From: Bacteroidota bacterium
Lineage (GTDB): Bacteria; Bacteroidota; Bacteroidia; Bacteroidales; FEN-979
Assembly: GCA_026391355.1 (NCBI GenBank)
Contig: JAPLDH010000033.1
Coordinates: forward strand, 1-64,000
Length of the DNA stretch: 64,000 nucleotides
Reading direction: 5' to 3'
Shown: positions 1-8,260 of the stretch, in pieces
Layout: each line of letters starts with the position of its first letter
Numbering within the stretch: position 1 is the stretch's first letter
Position numbers and translations under genes: made by a program
Notes under the pieces: model-generated
The model's database searches: none
Seen by the model: only the letters and a program-made list of their open reading frames with translations
Told to the model about the DNA's origin: nothing

Positions 1-176
1 TCATACAAATGCAATAGCAGAAAATAGAAATGGGAAAATCAATAAGTTCATAGCTTCGAATCAAGGTGTGAGAAATAAAGATTTCTTCTTTTTCAGGTTA
101 TCTAATTTCTTTTGCTAGCACCTCAAAAAATGAATTAACCATGATTAAATTTATGGATGAGGGTTAAATCAATGAG

Positions 177-184
177 TACATTTG
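177..184 (+). promoter_or_regulatory. Candidate -7 promoter box for mutS2
   Basis: TACATTTG matches the Bacteroidota -7 consensus TAnnTTTG and lies 15 bases before the ATG at 200. No clear TTG is seen about 20 bases upstream, so only half the promoter is supported. The box overlaps the alternative TTG start at 182, which argues against that start. The preceding 176 bases show no gene. Confidence 0.5.
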
Positions 185-199
185 CAGAAAAATTGGAAG

Positions 200-2473
200 A
201 TGGTTTACCCAACTGATTTTGAACACAAACTTGGCTTTGGCACTATACGCTCATTATTATCAGGGTATTGTTTGTGTTCACTGGGAAGACAATATATCGC
301 CGAAATAAATTTCTCCGTTGATATAAATGAAATAATCCAAAGCCTCACCTATACCGAGGAATTCAGGAAGATTTTATGTTTTGAGGAAGGCTTTCCTGTC
401 CAGGACTACTTTGACATGACATCAGAACTTCTCAGGATCCGTATTATGGGCGTATATATGGAACCGGAGCAGTTGTCGGAACTTAAACTTTCCCTCTGTT
501 CAATTCTTGGAATCCTTTCCTTCTTTAAGAAAAGACCTGAAGAGAAGTATCCTGCGCTATGGGCCAGAACAAGCAATATATCGGTCGATAAAACTATCCT
601 GAACAGGATAGAAAAAATCGTTGATGAAAAATCGAACATTCGTGACGATGCCTCAACAGGATTGAAAAAAATCAGAAAAGACAAGCTGGAAAAACTGGCG
701 GTTGTAGAAAAAAAGATCAAGCAAAATCTAAGGCTTGCCAGTAAAGCCGGCTGGACGTCTGATGAAGCAGGTGTTACAGTTCGTAACGGACGGCTGGTTA
801 TACCTGTCCTTGCAAAATTCAAGCGGCAATTGACCGGTTTTATACATGATGAATCTGCTACCGGGCAAACCGTTTATATTGAACCTGCAGATGTCCTGGA
901 AACAAACAACGAGATACGGGAACTTGAATATGCAGAGAGGCGTGAGATCATCCGGATCCTGATCGCTTTTGCAGATTTTCTGCGCCCATTTTGTGAAGAA
1001 TTACTGCGCGCATATCATCTTCTTGGATTTATTGATTTCATCCGCGCAAAAGCGATATTCGCGATAAGTATCAATGGTTGCCTGCCAAAAGAGATCCATG
1101 ATTCACCTATGTTTCAATGGCACAATGCTAGTCATCCGCTTTTGTACCTATCCCACAAAAATCAGAAAAAGCCGGTTATTCCAATGGATTTATCCCTGAA
1201 TTCCTCGGCGCGGATCCTGGTGATCTCAGGTCCGAATGCCGGTGGTAAATCCGTTTGCCTGAAGACTGTTGGGTTATTGCAATACATGTTGCAATGTGGT
1301 CTTTTGCCTTCTGCAAAAGAAGATTCTGAATTTGGAATTTTTTCAAAAATCTTCGTGGATATCGGGGATGAACAATCACTTGAAAATGACCTCAGCACAT
1401 ATACATCGAAGTTACTTAATATCAAGTATTTTCTTGAGAATCTCGATGAAAGGTCTCTATTCCTCATCGATGAGTTTGGCACAGGAACAGATCCTTCACT
1501 GGGTGGTGCAATCGCCGAGGCAAGCCTTGAAAAGATCAATGAAAAAGAGGCTTTTGGTATTGTTACAACGCACTACTCCAACCTAAAGTTGATGGCCGGC
1601 AGGTTGTCGGGTATCATCAATGGTGCAATGCTGTTTGATTCTGCGAAAATGAAACCCCTCTACCAGTTAAAAGCCGGAAAACCCGGTAGCTCATTTGCTT
1701 TTGAAATTGCAAACCAGATAGGCTTTCCGAAGGAAGTTCTTTCCAAAGCCTCTACTCTTACCGGGAAAAAACAGTTGGACTATGATAAGCAATTGCAGGA
1801 CGTGGAGGTTGAAAAGAATGAGCTTGCCAAAAAATCCCAGGAGGTTAAAGTTGCAGACGAATTCCTTGATGAATTGATAAATAAATATCAGAAACTCACC
1901 TTGGAATTGGAAAGCTCAAAGAATGAAATTCTCAGGAAAGCAAAGGAAGAGGCGCTTCAGACCATTAACGAATCAAACAGGATCATTGAAAAAACGATCA
2001 GGGAGATTCGTGAGAACCAGGCTAAAAAAGAGATTACCCAAATAGGTCGCACAGAAATCAAAGAGATAAAACAAAAGCTTGAACATGAATTAGCCTCTCC
2101 CCCATCAACGACTCCTGTGAATCCATCATCTCCGGAAAAGAAACCGGATATTCAGTTCATCGGTTCACAGGCTCCTATCAGGCATCAATACCAGAATTAT
2201 ATCGACGACCTTCAGCACAAACTTGCCTCCTTTCAGATTACATTGGATTTGCGGGGAAAAAGAGTGGAAGAGACATTATCCATTCTGCAACGATACATTG
2301 ATGATGCAATTCTGTTAAGTATCCCCGAAGTCAGGATACTGCATGGTAAAGGAAATGGCGTTTTACGCCAGGTCACCAGGAATTATCTCTCATCCATTAA
2401 AGAAATCAAAAAATTCCAGGATGAACACATCGAAAGAGGAGGATCAGGTATCACGGTTGTAAGCTTTAAATAG
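200..2473 (+). CDS. mutS2: MutS2 family endonuclease/ATPase
   Basis: This is a MutS2-type DNA-binding ATPase, a family linked to suppressing recombination and, in some bacteria, to rescue of collided ribosomes. It lacks the mismatch-recognition domain of MutS1. The Walker A motif GPNAGGKS lies about residue 345 and is followed by the MutS signature around DEFGTGTDP. A long charged coiled-coil region (about 520-640) leads to a C-terminal Smr domain containing LDLRGKRVEE and HGKGNGVLR, the family nuclease domain. The length (757 residues) is close to the usual 780-800. The ATG at 200 is preferred over an in-frame TTG at 182 because a promoter-like box overlaps the TTG. It is followed by an independently promoted carboxylase gene. 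Identification is firm; the cellular role is inferred from the family. Confidence 0.95.
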   Translation: MVYPTDFEHKLGFGTIRSLLSGYCLCSLGRQYIAEINFSVDINEIIQSLTYTEEFRKILCFEEGFPVQDYFDMTSELLRIRIMGVYMEPEQLSELKLSLCSILGILSFFKKRPEEKYPALWARTSNISVDKTILNRIEKIVDEKSNIRDDASTGLKKIRKDKLEKLAVVEKKIKQNLRLASKAGWTSDEAGVTVRNGRLVIPVLAKFKRQLTGFIHDESATGQTVYIEPADVLETNNEIRELEYAERREIIRILIAFADFLRPFCEELLRAYHLLGFIDFIRAKAIFAISINGCLPKEIHDSPMFQWHNASHPLLYLSHKNQKKPVIPMDLSLNSSARILVISGPNAGGKSVCLKTVGLLQYMLQCGLLPSAKEDSEFGIFSKIFVDIGDEQSLENDLSTYTSKLLNIKYFLENLDERSLFLIDEFGTGTDPSLGGAIAEASLEKINEKEAFGIVTTHYSNLKLMAGRLSGIINGAMLFDSAKMKPLYQLKAGKPGSSFAFEIANQIGFPKEVLSKASTLTGKKQLDYDKQLQDVEVEKNELAKKSQEVKVADEFLDELINKYQKLTLELESSKNEILRKAKEEALQTINESNRIIEKTIREIRENQAKKEITQIGRTEIKEIKQKLEHELASPPSTTPVNPSSPEKKPDIQFIGSQAPIRHQYQNYIDDLQHKLASFQITLDLRGKRVEETLSILQRYIDDAILLSIPEVRILHGKGNGVLRQVTRNYLSSIKEIKKFQDEHIERGGSGITVVSFK

Positions 2474-2528
2474 GTAAATCAATACCATTTTTTTTTATAT
2501 CTGTATCTCCGTGCCTTATGTCTCCTTA

Positions 2529-2560
2529 TTTGTATTTTAATTAATTCGGTTGTACCTTTG
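2529..2560 (+). promoter_or_regulatory. Bacteroidota-type promoter of the carboxylase gene
   Basis: TTTG at 2529-2532 is followed after 20 bases by TACCTTTG at 2553-2560. This matches both boxes of the Bacteroidota primary sigma factor consensus. Transcription would start about 15-20 bases before the ATG at 2586. Confidence 0.75.
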
Positions 2561-2585
2561 CACCCTTTGAAAAAAACCTAACGTT

Positions 2586-4133
2586 ATGAGTTTACGTCAT
2601 AAAACCACTGAATTAAAGCGCAGGATGCAGGAAGCTTTTAAAGGTGGTGGAGAACAGGCCACTGAGAAGCAAAAAGCATCGGGAAAGTTGACTGCAAGGG
2701 AACGAATCATCACGTTGCTTGACCCTAATTCTTTTCATGAGTACGACCTTTTTGTGAAGCATGCAGGGGTAGATTTTGACATGGATAAAAAATACCTTCC
2801 GGGAGATGGTGTCATCACAGGAACAGGGTCGATCAATGGTTGGCCGGTATGTATTTTTGCGCAGGATTTTACAGTTGCAGGCGGTTCTTTGGGTTATATG
2901 CATGCCAAGAAAATATCCAAGATCATGGATCATGCCATGAAAATGAAAGTTCCCCTGATAGGGATCAATGATTCCGGCGGAGCCCGTATTCAGGAAGGAG
3001 TGAATTCTCTTGCCGGTTATGGTGAAATCTTTTATCGCAATACACAAGCTTCCGGCGTTATTCCCCAGATTTCAGTTATCCTTGGCCCCTGTGCGGGCGG
3101 AGCAGTGTATTCTCCTGCCCTTACTGATTTCGTTTTTGTTGTAGATAAAATTTCGAAGATGTTCATTACCGGGCCAGAGGTGATAAAAACGGTTCTTGGT
3201 GAGGAAATCTCGATGGAAGACCTCGGTGGAGCCCGTGTTCATGCAGAAATCACGGGTAATGCCCATTTTTTTGCTGAAAGTGAAGCAGAATGTTTTGAAC
3301 AGATCAAAAGACTGGTCAGTTATATCCCCTGGAATAACGAAAAGAAAGCCGAAACTTTCCCCAAAAAAGCACCAAAGTCAAGAAACTACAAGATCGATCA
3401 GATCTTCCCCACAAACCCAACTGAATCATATGATGTCAGGGACATTATAAAAGCCATTGTTGATGACTCCGATTTCTTCGAAGTCCATGAACTCTGGGCA
3501 CAAAATATCATTGTTGGCTTTGCACGACTTGATGGTCAAACCGTCGGATTTGTTGCCAACCAGCCCATGGTACTCGCCGGTGTACTCGATGTTGATTCTT
3601 CCGATAAAGCAGCCCGCTTCATAAGATATTGTGATGCTTTCAACATCCCGTTGGTAACCTTGGTGGATTTACCGGGTTACTTGCCTGGTGTTGACCAGGA
3701 ACATGCCGGTGTTATCCGTCATGGTGCGAAAGTTTTGTATGCATACTCCGAAGCTACTGTTCCCAAACTGACAGTCATTCTGCGTAAAGCCTATGGCGGT
3801 GGTTATATTGCAATGTGTTCTCATCATCTTCGTGCCGACTTCGTATTGGCCTGGCCAACTGCGGAGATCGCTGTAATGGGACCGGAAGGCGCTGCCAACA
3901 TCATCTTCAGGAATGAGATAAAAGCATCTGAAAACCCTGATGAAACCCGTAAAAAACTGATCGAGGATTACCGTCAGAAATTTGCCAATCCCTATGTAGC
4001 TGCTGCTTACGGATATGTCGATGCAGTGATTGAACCCATCGAGACCAGGAATTTCCTGATCCATTCCCTGAACATTGCTGCCCAGAAACGAGAATCCGGT
4101 CCGGCAAAAAAACATGGTATTCCTCCGTTCTGA
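2586..4133 (+). CDS. Acyl-CoA carboxylase carboxyltransferase subunit (propionyl-CoA carboxylase beta / methylmalonyl-CoA decarboxylase alpha type)
   Basis: This is the carboxyltransferase subunit of a biotin-dependent acyl-CoA carboxylase. It moves CO2 between carboxybiotin and a short acyl-CoA, most likely propionyl-CoA/methylmalonyl-CoA. The 515-residue length and the two crotonase-like halves are typical. Seen are GGSLGYMHAKK and the oxyanion region NDSGGARIQEG in the N-terminal half, and DLPGYLPG and GGGYIAM in the C-terminal half. The next gene encodes the biotin carrier. No biotin carboxylase and no membrane sodium-pump subunit lie nearby, so the sequence does not decide between a carboxylase and a sodium-pumping decarboxylase. 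It has its own promoter. Confidence 0.93.
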   Translation: MSLRHKTTELKRRMQEAFKGGGEQATEKQKASGKLTARERIITLLDPNSFHEYDLFVKHAGVDFDMDKKYLPGDGVITGTGSINGWPVCIFAQDFTVAGGSLGYMHAKKISKIMDHAMKMKVPLIGINDSGGARIQEGVNSLAGYGEIFYRNTQASGVIPQISVILGPCAGGAVYSPALTDFVFVVDKISKMFITGPEVIKTVLGEEISMEDLGGARVHAEITGNAHFFAESEAECFEQIKRLVSYIPWNNEKKAETFPKKAPKSRNYKIDQIFPTNPTESYDVRDIIKAIVDDSDFFEVHELWAQNIIVGFARLDGQTVGFVANQPMVLAGVLDVDSSDKAARFIRYCDAFNIPLVTLVDLPGYLPGVDQEHAGVIRHGAKVLYAYSEATVPKLTVILRKAYGGGYIAMCSHHLRADFVLAWPTAEIAVMGPEGAANIIFRNEIKASENPDETRKKLIEDYRQKFANPYVAAAYGYVDAVIEPIETRNFLIHSLNIAAQKRESGPAKKHGIPPF

Positions 4134-4236
4134 TCGGTTACTTCAGGGAACAACCTAAACCTGATCGCATTGTTGATCATTTTTCATTATTTCATTTACG
4201 GATATGATATCCGGTCAAAATTTAAAATAATCTTAT

Positions 4237-4563
4237 ATGGAAAACGAACAACCTCCCAAAGAATATCATCTCTTCAATTTTGAAGAAGTCCCTTATCAAA
4301 CGCTGTTTACAAAAAAATTTCAAAACCGGAAACCGTATGTGCCTCCAGACCCAAGAAAAATAATTGCGTTTATACCCGGACAAATACTGGAGATCGTTGT
4401 TAAGGAAAAAAAACATGTAAAGAAGGGAGAGCCGCTCCTCATCCTTCAGGCAATGAAAATGGATAATGTATTGATCGCACCAATTGATGGCTTAATTAAG
4501 AAAATTTATGTAAAACAAGGTGATCAGGTTGTAAAATCCCAGTTGCTTGTGGAATTGAAATAA
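4237..4563 (+). CDS. Biotin carboxyl carrier protein subunit
   Basis: This is a small biotinyl/lipoyl-attachment protein of 108 residues. The biotinylation motif is AMKM, with Lys74 the expected biotin-accepting residue, inside a domain spanning about 40-108 with the usual GD-containing last strand (QGDQVV). The N-terminal 40 residues lack the Ala/Pro-rich linker seen in many carriers. It lies 103 bases after the carboxyltransferase gene on the same strand and almost certainly carries carboxybiotin to that enzyme. The biotin carboxylase partner must be encoded elsewhere. Confidence 0.9.
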   Translation: MENEQPPKEYHLFNFEEVPYQTLFTKKFQNRKPYVPPDPRKIIAFIPGQILEIVVKEKKHVKKGEPLLILQAMKMDNVLIAPIDGLIKKIYVKQGDQVVKSQLLVELK

Positions 4564-4635
4564 AAGCCAACAACGATCATGAAGAAGGTTCATTCGTGTT
4601 CAATTTTACGAAGTAATATCTTATCAGCATTAAAT

Positions 4636-5571
4636 TTATTTCATTTCGTTTTTTCTCACTTTTTCCAATAATGAAGTTATTTTTTGCCTGTTTTTTGATT
4701 CAGAATGACTTTTCAATGATTTTATTTTTTCCCAATTTGCACCTAATATTAATTTTAACTCCACAAAACGCATACTTCCATAAGATAACCCCAATCTTGG
4801 TAGTGTTAATTTGTTATCGTGTTTTGAAATAAATTTTGCCTCTGTTGAAACAGCGATGATAATATTATTATTCATGAGACAGTTAATTTCTCTTTCCCCA
4901 AAATCAAGATATGGCATACCATTAGGATATGCAAAATAGCTGACTTTGTGTCCAAGTAATTTTTGAAGTTCTATTATCGACCCTGTTATTTCATTGTGGC
5001 AAATCTCATCATTTTCGTTTTTCAAAATTGGATGATTCAAGGTATGTGCACCAACTGTTATCAGCCCGGATTTTTCTACTTCGAGTATTTCATCCAAACT
5101 CATATTTTGGCAATGTTTAGGTAGAGTGTCTGTTTCTTTTTGATAGAATGTTATTATTTCTTGAATTCTAATCAACGGTAAACATAGCATAATATCAAAA
5201 AAAGGTATTTCATGTATTGTTTTTATCGGTAATGATAACTCTCTCGAAAGAATAGTTATCATTTTATTGTTATCATACCCCGTAACTTCTTGAAACCAAA
5301 AATTTTCTCGCCTGATTGCACTTTTAGGTGAAACAAATAGGGTGGCTGGCACATCATGTTTTTTTAGTATTGGATAAGCAACAGTATAAAATGTTTGATC
5401 ACCATCGTCAAAGGAAATATGACAAAATCCTTTTCCCTTTTCATAATTATTAGAGTTCTCAAAGAAACTCAAATGCACTAATGTGTATTTTGCTTTTAAT
5501 AATAAAATCACACTTTCAAACCATACGGCGTCATTAACCACATGAAAATTAATAATTAAGTTTCTTTTCAT
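4636..5571 (-). CDS. Polysaccharide deacetylase (NodB-like)
   Basis: This is a carbohydrate esterase 4-type deacetylase predicted to remove acetyl groups from N-acetylated sugars. Motif 1 is HISFDDGD with Asp55/Asp56, and motif 2 is AHTLNHP with metal-binding His176 and His180. No signal peptide is evident, so it may act in the cytoplasm on a precursor or leave by a non-standard route. It lies 15 bases downstream of an acetyltransferase gene on the same strand, so the two are likely co-transcribed. Both are visibly more AT-rich than the surrounding housekeeping genes, suggesting transfer. This is one of four deacetylase/acyltransferase neighbour pairs in the window. Confidence 0.85.
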   Translation of the reverse strand: MKRNLIINFHVVNDAVWFESVILLLKAKYTLVHLSFFENSNNYEKGKGFCHISFDDGDQTFYTVAYPILKKHDVPATLFVSPKSAIRRENFWFQEVTGYDNNKMITILSRELSLPIKTIHEIPFFDIMLCLPLIRIQEIITFYQKETDTLPKHCQNMSLDEILEVEKSGLITVGAHTLNHPILKNENDEICHNEITGSIIELQKLLGHKVSYFAYPNGMPYLDFGEREINCLMNNNIIIAVSTEAKFISKHDNKLTLPRLGLSYGSMRFVELKLILGANWEKIKSLKSHSESKNRQKITSLLEKVRKNEMK

Positions 5572-5586
5572 CTTATGTTTTAATTG

Positions 5587-6636
5587 CTATTTTACATGTT
5601 CAAAATCGCTGTCGATCAATTCAAAATCCCAATTTGCACTTTTTAGTTTTTCCAGAATACTTTCGACTTTCGAAAAATATGCAAAACGAGGATGGCGAAC
5701 TATTGATTTTGTCTTATTTTTTATATAGTCAGACAACTCTTTTTTAGATGTATAAAAACGAATATATGAAAATCCATTCTTTATTCCGTAAATTCCCAAT
5801 GTGGAAATCAGTTTTTTTATCTCTATTTTTTCATTAATATCCGAAACCCACAGAATATCAATATATTCCCCATGATTGTTGTTAAGGGAAACCAATGCAC
5901 TAAATTTTTCGGTTTTATAAATAAAGTATTTGTCTTTGTTTGGAGAATTTAACACTCGCCATTTGGCATACTCCATATCTCTTATGGGTGAAACTGTGTT
6001 TTCTGATATTACTTTTGTTTTAGTGTATAAATGGAAAAATGCGTTAAACGATTCTTCGTTTAGTTTTTCTAAATGATATGAAGCATTAGAATATGAATGC
6101 CTGCTGTAAATCAGGAAAAAAACTGGATAAGAAATGTAATTGAAGATTGAACGAATGAAAGCTGGCAAAATTCCATCAAATCCTGGGTGTTTGAATGGCA
6201 GCATAAAATTGAGGTGCATATAAGTGTCGAATGATTCAATCCAGCCGAATTTTTTAAAAACGCCAATTGATTTTTCATTACAAAATGTAACAAAGCAATC
6301 GGAAAAAGTCATCCATTCTTTGGTAAGAATACTACCTAAGCCATGTTTTTGAAATTCAGGAAGAATTATAAAATCAATAAACCATGAAGCTGTTTGCAAA
6401 TCACCACACATTGAGATATTGAAAGGTATCATTCCCGACTGAGCAAGAACCTGATTTTTATAAACCAAAACCAGTGGTATTTTATTTTCGTAAAAATCAG
6501 AACGATTTAGCCATTTCCAATTTAATTCTAAAGAATTCAACCTGTTTGGATAAACCTTTCTATAGAAATCAATCAAAAGAGTTGAATCAACATCACAGGC
6601 AGAGTAAATACTGACTTCATCTTTGTTAAATGTCAT
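5587..6636 (-). CDS. GNAT-family N-acetyltransferase
   Basis: This is a 349-residue protein with a GNAT fold. The N-terminal half carries the acetyl-CoA loop around PEFQKHGLGS (about 115-125), matching motif A (Q/R-x-x-G-x-G/A). The C-terminal half resembles a second, degenerate GNAT domain, as in two-domain acetyltransferases. The substrate is unknown; pairing with the polysaccharide deacetylase 15 bases downstream points to surface sugar modification. The region is AT-rich compared with mutS2 and rpsT on either side. Confidence 0.75.
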   Translation of the reverse strand: MTFNKDEVSIYSACDVDSTLLIDFYRKVYPNRLNSLELNWKWLNRSDFYENKIPLVLVYKNQVLAQSGMIPFNISMCGDLQTASWFIDFIILPEFQKHGLGSILTKEWMTFSDCFVTFCNEKSIGVFKKFGWIESFDTYMHLNFMLPFKHPGFDGILPAFIRSIFNYISYPVFFLIYSRHSYSNASYHLEKLNEESFNAFFHLYTKTKVISENTVSPIRDMEYAKWRVLNSPNKDKYFIYKTEKFSALVSLNNNHGEYIDILWVSDINEKIEIKKLISTLGIYGIKNGFSYIRFYTSKKELSDYIKNKTKSIVRHPRFAYFSKVESILEKLKSANWDFELIDSDFEHVK

Positions 6637-6731
6637 ATTATCTATAATTATTGTTTTTTCTTACCCCTAAGCAAAGTATTCTATTTCTCATACAAAGGTA
6701 TTAACTTCTAAAAATCTTGAAGAGAAAAATT

Positions 6732-6761
6732 TTTGAGTCTCAATTAATATACATATCTTTG
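6732..6761 (+). promoter_or_regulatory. Bacteroidota-type promoter of rpsT
   Basis: TTTG at 6732-6735 and TATCTTTG at 6754-6761 are separated by 18 bases and lie 77 bases before the rpsT ATG. The AT-rich leader between them leaves room for translational control of S20, though no specific structure was resolved. The rest of the 6637-6837 gap shows nothing else. Confidence 0.7.
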
Positions 6762-6837
6762 CACGCTTTAAAAAATTAGCCGGAAATAAAGAAAAGATAA
6801 AGCTGAAAGAAATTCATTTACAATAAATTACCAAGAA

Positions 6838-7101
6838 ATGGCAAACCATAAATCATCAGAAAAACGCATCCGATCCACGAAAACCAAACAGTTGGATAAT
6901 AAGTACCATGGAAAAACAGTCAGAAATTCAGTAAAGAAAATCAGGAATACCGATGAACCGGCTGAAGTAGCTGCCCAACTCCCAAAGGTGGTCTCCATGT
7001 TGGATAAACTTGCAAAGAAAAGCGTGATTCATAAAAATAAAGCATCTAATCTGAAATCCAAGTTGATGAAAAACGCCAATGCTGCGAAAGTAAAAGCATA
7101 A
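6838..7101 (+). CDS. rpsT: 30S ribosomal protein S20
   Basis: This is an 87-residue, very basic protein beginning [12 protein letters not shown], the classic S20 N-terminus. S20 binds 16S rRNA early in 30S assembly. The helical, Lys/Ala-rich sequence and the length (usual 82-90) fit. It is monocistronic here, with its own promoter upstream and a hairpin terminator immediately after. Confidence 0.97.
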   Translation: MANHKSSEKRIRSTKTKQLDNKYHGKTVRNSVKKIRNTDEPAEVAAQLPKVVSMLDKLAKKSVIHKNKASNLKSKLMKNANAAKVKA

Positions 7102-7139
7102 TCAATTTCTCAGCCTGAGAAAACAATATTCGCTTCACG

Positions 7140-7189
7140 GAACCACAAATTGACACTTTTTAAAAGTGTTGGTCTGTGGTTCTCTTTTT
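7140..7189 (+). terminator. Terminator hairpin after rpsT
   Basis: GAACCACA (7140-7147) pairs with TGTGGTTC (7175-7182), and inside it ACACTTTT pairs with AAAAGTGT, giving a long stem with a symmetric internal bulge. A short T-rich run (TCTCTTTTTA) follows. This fits a factor-independent terminator of rpsT. The TTG of the next gene's promoter lies within its 3' arm. Confidence 0.7.
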
Positions 7190-7199
7190 AATAACTTTG
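7169..7199 (+). promoter_or_regulatory. Bacteroidota-type promoter of the glsA-like gene
   Basis: TTG at 7169-7171, 20 bases of spacer, then TAACTTTG at 7192-7199, which is 33 bases before the ATG at 7233. The upstream box lies inside the rpsT terminator stem, so the two signals overlap. Confidence 0.65.
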
Positions 7200-7232
7200 C
7201 CATCCTGATTGAACTTACCTGACGGTTGAAAT

Positions 7233-8141
7233 ATGTCGGATAATACAATAAATGAGATCCCGCTGATTACCGAACACTTTATAGATATAGAAAAAGTGTT
7301 TGGTTCCAAGAACCCTAATCTTCTAAAGGTTCTGCCGAAGTTCGTTTTCAAATACCTCCGCTGGGTTATTCATGAAGATTTCATTAATATGGTGATTTAC
7401 AAATACCGGAATTGTACCGGGCTTGAATTTGTGGATGGATCATTAAAGGAATTTGGTGTCAGAATCGAAGTATATGCATCTGATGAAATTGGTCAGGATC
7501 ATCAGGTCATCAGCTTATCATCTGATAACTTGATCAATTCTAACATTATTCCTCCCGGTGGCCGGTATATCATCGCATCAAACCATCCGTTGGGGGGTCT
7601 CGACGGTCTTGCACTGATGAAAGTGGTTGGAACAATAAGACCTGATATCGTCTTTCCTGTGAATGACCTATTGATGAACGTTCCGGGCTTAAAACCTCTC
7701 TTCATCCCGATCAACAAGCATGGAAAGAATATAGACAATATCTCCATTATCGATCAAACCTTTGCTTCTGATAAACTGATCCTTTATTTTCCTGCCGGAC
7801 TGGTTTCCAGAAAACACAGTGGAGGAATAATCAAAGATCTTGACTGGAAGCAAACCTTTATCTCAAAATCCTTAAAATATAAGAGAGATATTATACCTGT
7901 TTATATTTCAGGCAGAAATTCCAATTTTTTCTATAACCTGTCGAAATGGCGGGGAAAACTCGGGATTAAAGCAAATATTGAAATGCTTTCCCTTCCCGAT
8001 GAGATGGTCAGGCAGAAGGACAAATCGATCCGGATCATCTTTGGTAAACCCATTCCCTGGCCAACTTTTAATAAGTCAAAGACCCGGACAGAGTGGGCAG
8101 AATTTGTACAAAATAAGGTTTATGCCATGGCGCCAAGTTGA
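7233..8141 (+). CDS. glsA: Acyltransferase, GlsA-like (PlsC superfamily)
   Basis: This is a lysophospholipid-acyltransferase-like O-acyltransferase. The catalytic region reads SNHPLGGLDG, a slightly expanded version of the HX4D motif. FPAGLVSRK corresponds to the substrate-binding block, and a later block reads IIPVYISGRNSNFF. The next gene is a GNAT-type N-acyltransferase of the OlsB/GlsB family. In Bacteroides the neighbouring pair glsB/glsA makes glycine lipids, GlsA adding the second (ester-linked) acyl chain to N-acyl glycine. The same role is inferred here, acting at the inner membrane. An alternative is O-acylation of ornithine or another aminolipid. It has its own promoter; a hairpin follows the stop codon. 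Confidence 0.75.
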   Translation: MSDNTINEIPLITEHFIDIEKVFGSKNPNLLKVLPKFVFKYLRWVIHEDFINMVIYKYRNCTGLEFVDGSLKEFGVRIEVYASDEIGQDHQVISLSSDNLINSNIIPPGGRYIIASNHPLGGLDGLALMKVVGTIRPDIVFPVNDLLMNVPGLKPLFIPINKHGKNIDNISIIDQTFASDKLILYFPAGLVSRKHSGGIIKDLDWKQTFISKSLKYKRDIIPVYISGRNSNFFYNLSKWRGKLGIKANIEMLSLPDEMVRQKDKSIRIIFGKPIPWPTFNKSKTRTEWAEFVQNKVYAMAPS

Positions 8142-8162
8142 GCGGAATTGCAAATTCCGCTC
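8140..8162. repeat. Perfect 10-bp hairpin after the glsA-like gene
   Basis: GAGCGGAATT (8140-8149) and AATTCCGCTC (8153-8162) form a perfect 10-bp stem around a 3-base loop, overlapping the stop codon. No T-run follows, so it is not a standard terminator. It could be an mRNA-stabilising hairpin or a REP-like dispersed palindrome. Confidence 0.55.
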
Positions 8163-8260
8163 AGCGTTATGGACTATTATTCAGCACTATGCGCTCTGCG
8201 GAGTTTTTAGTCAATTCCTGCAGGAGTTGAGTTTATTCAATCATTAGTAATTAAACAGCA

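Noticed and set aside
406..822. Reverse-strand open frame inside mutS2
   Set aside because: It lies wholly within a clearly coding gene and encodes no recognisable domain.
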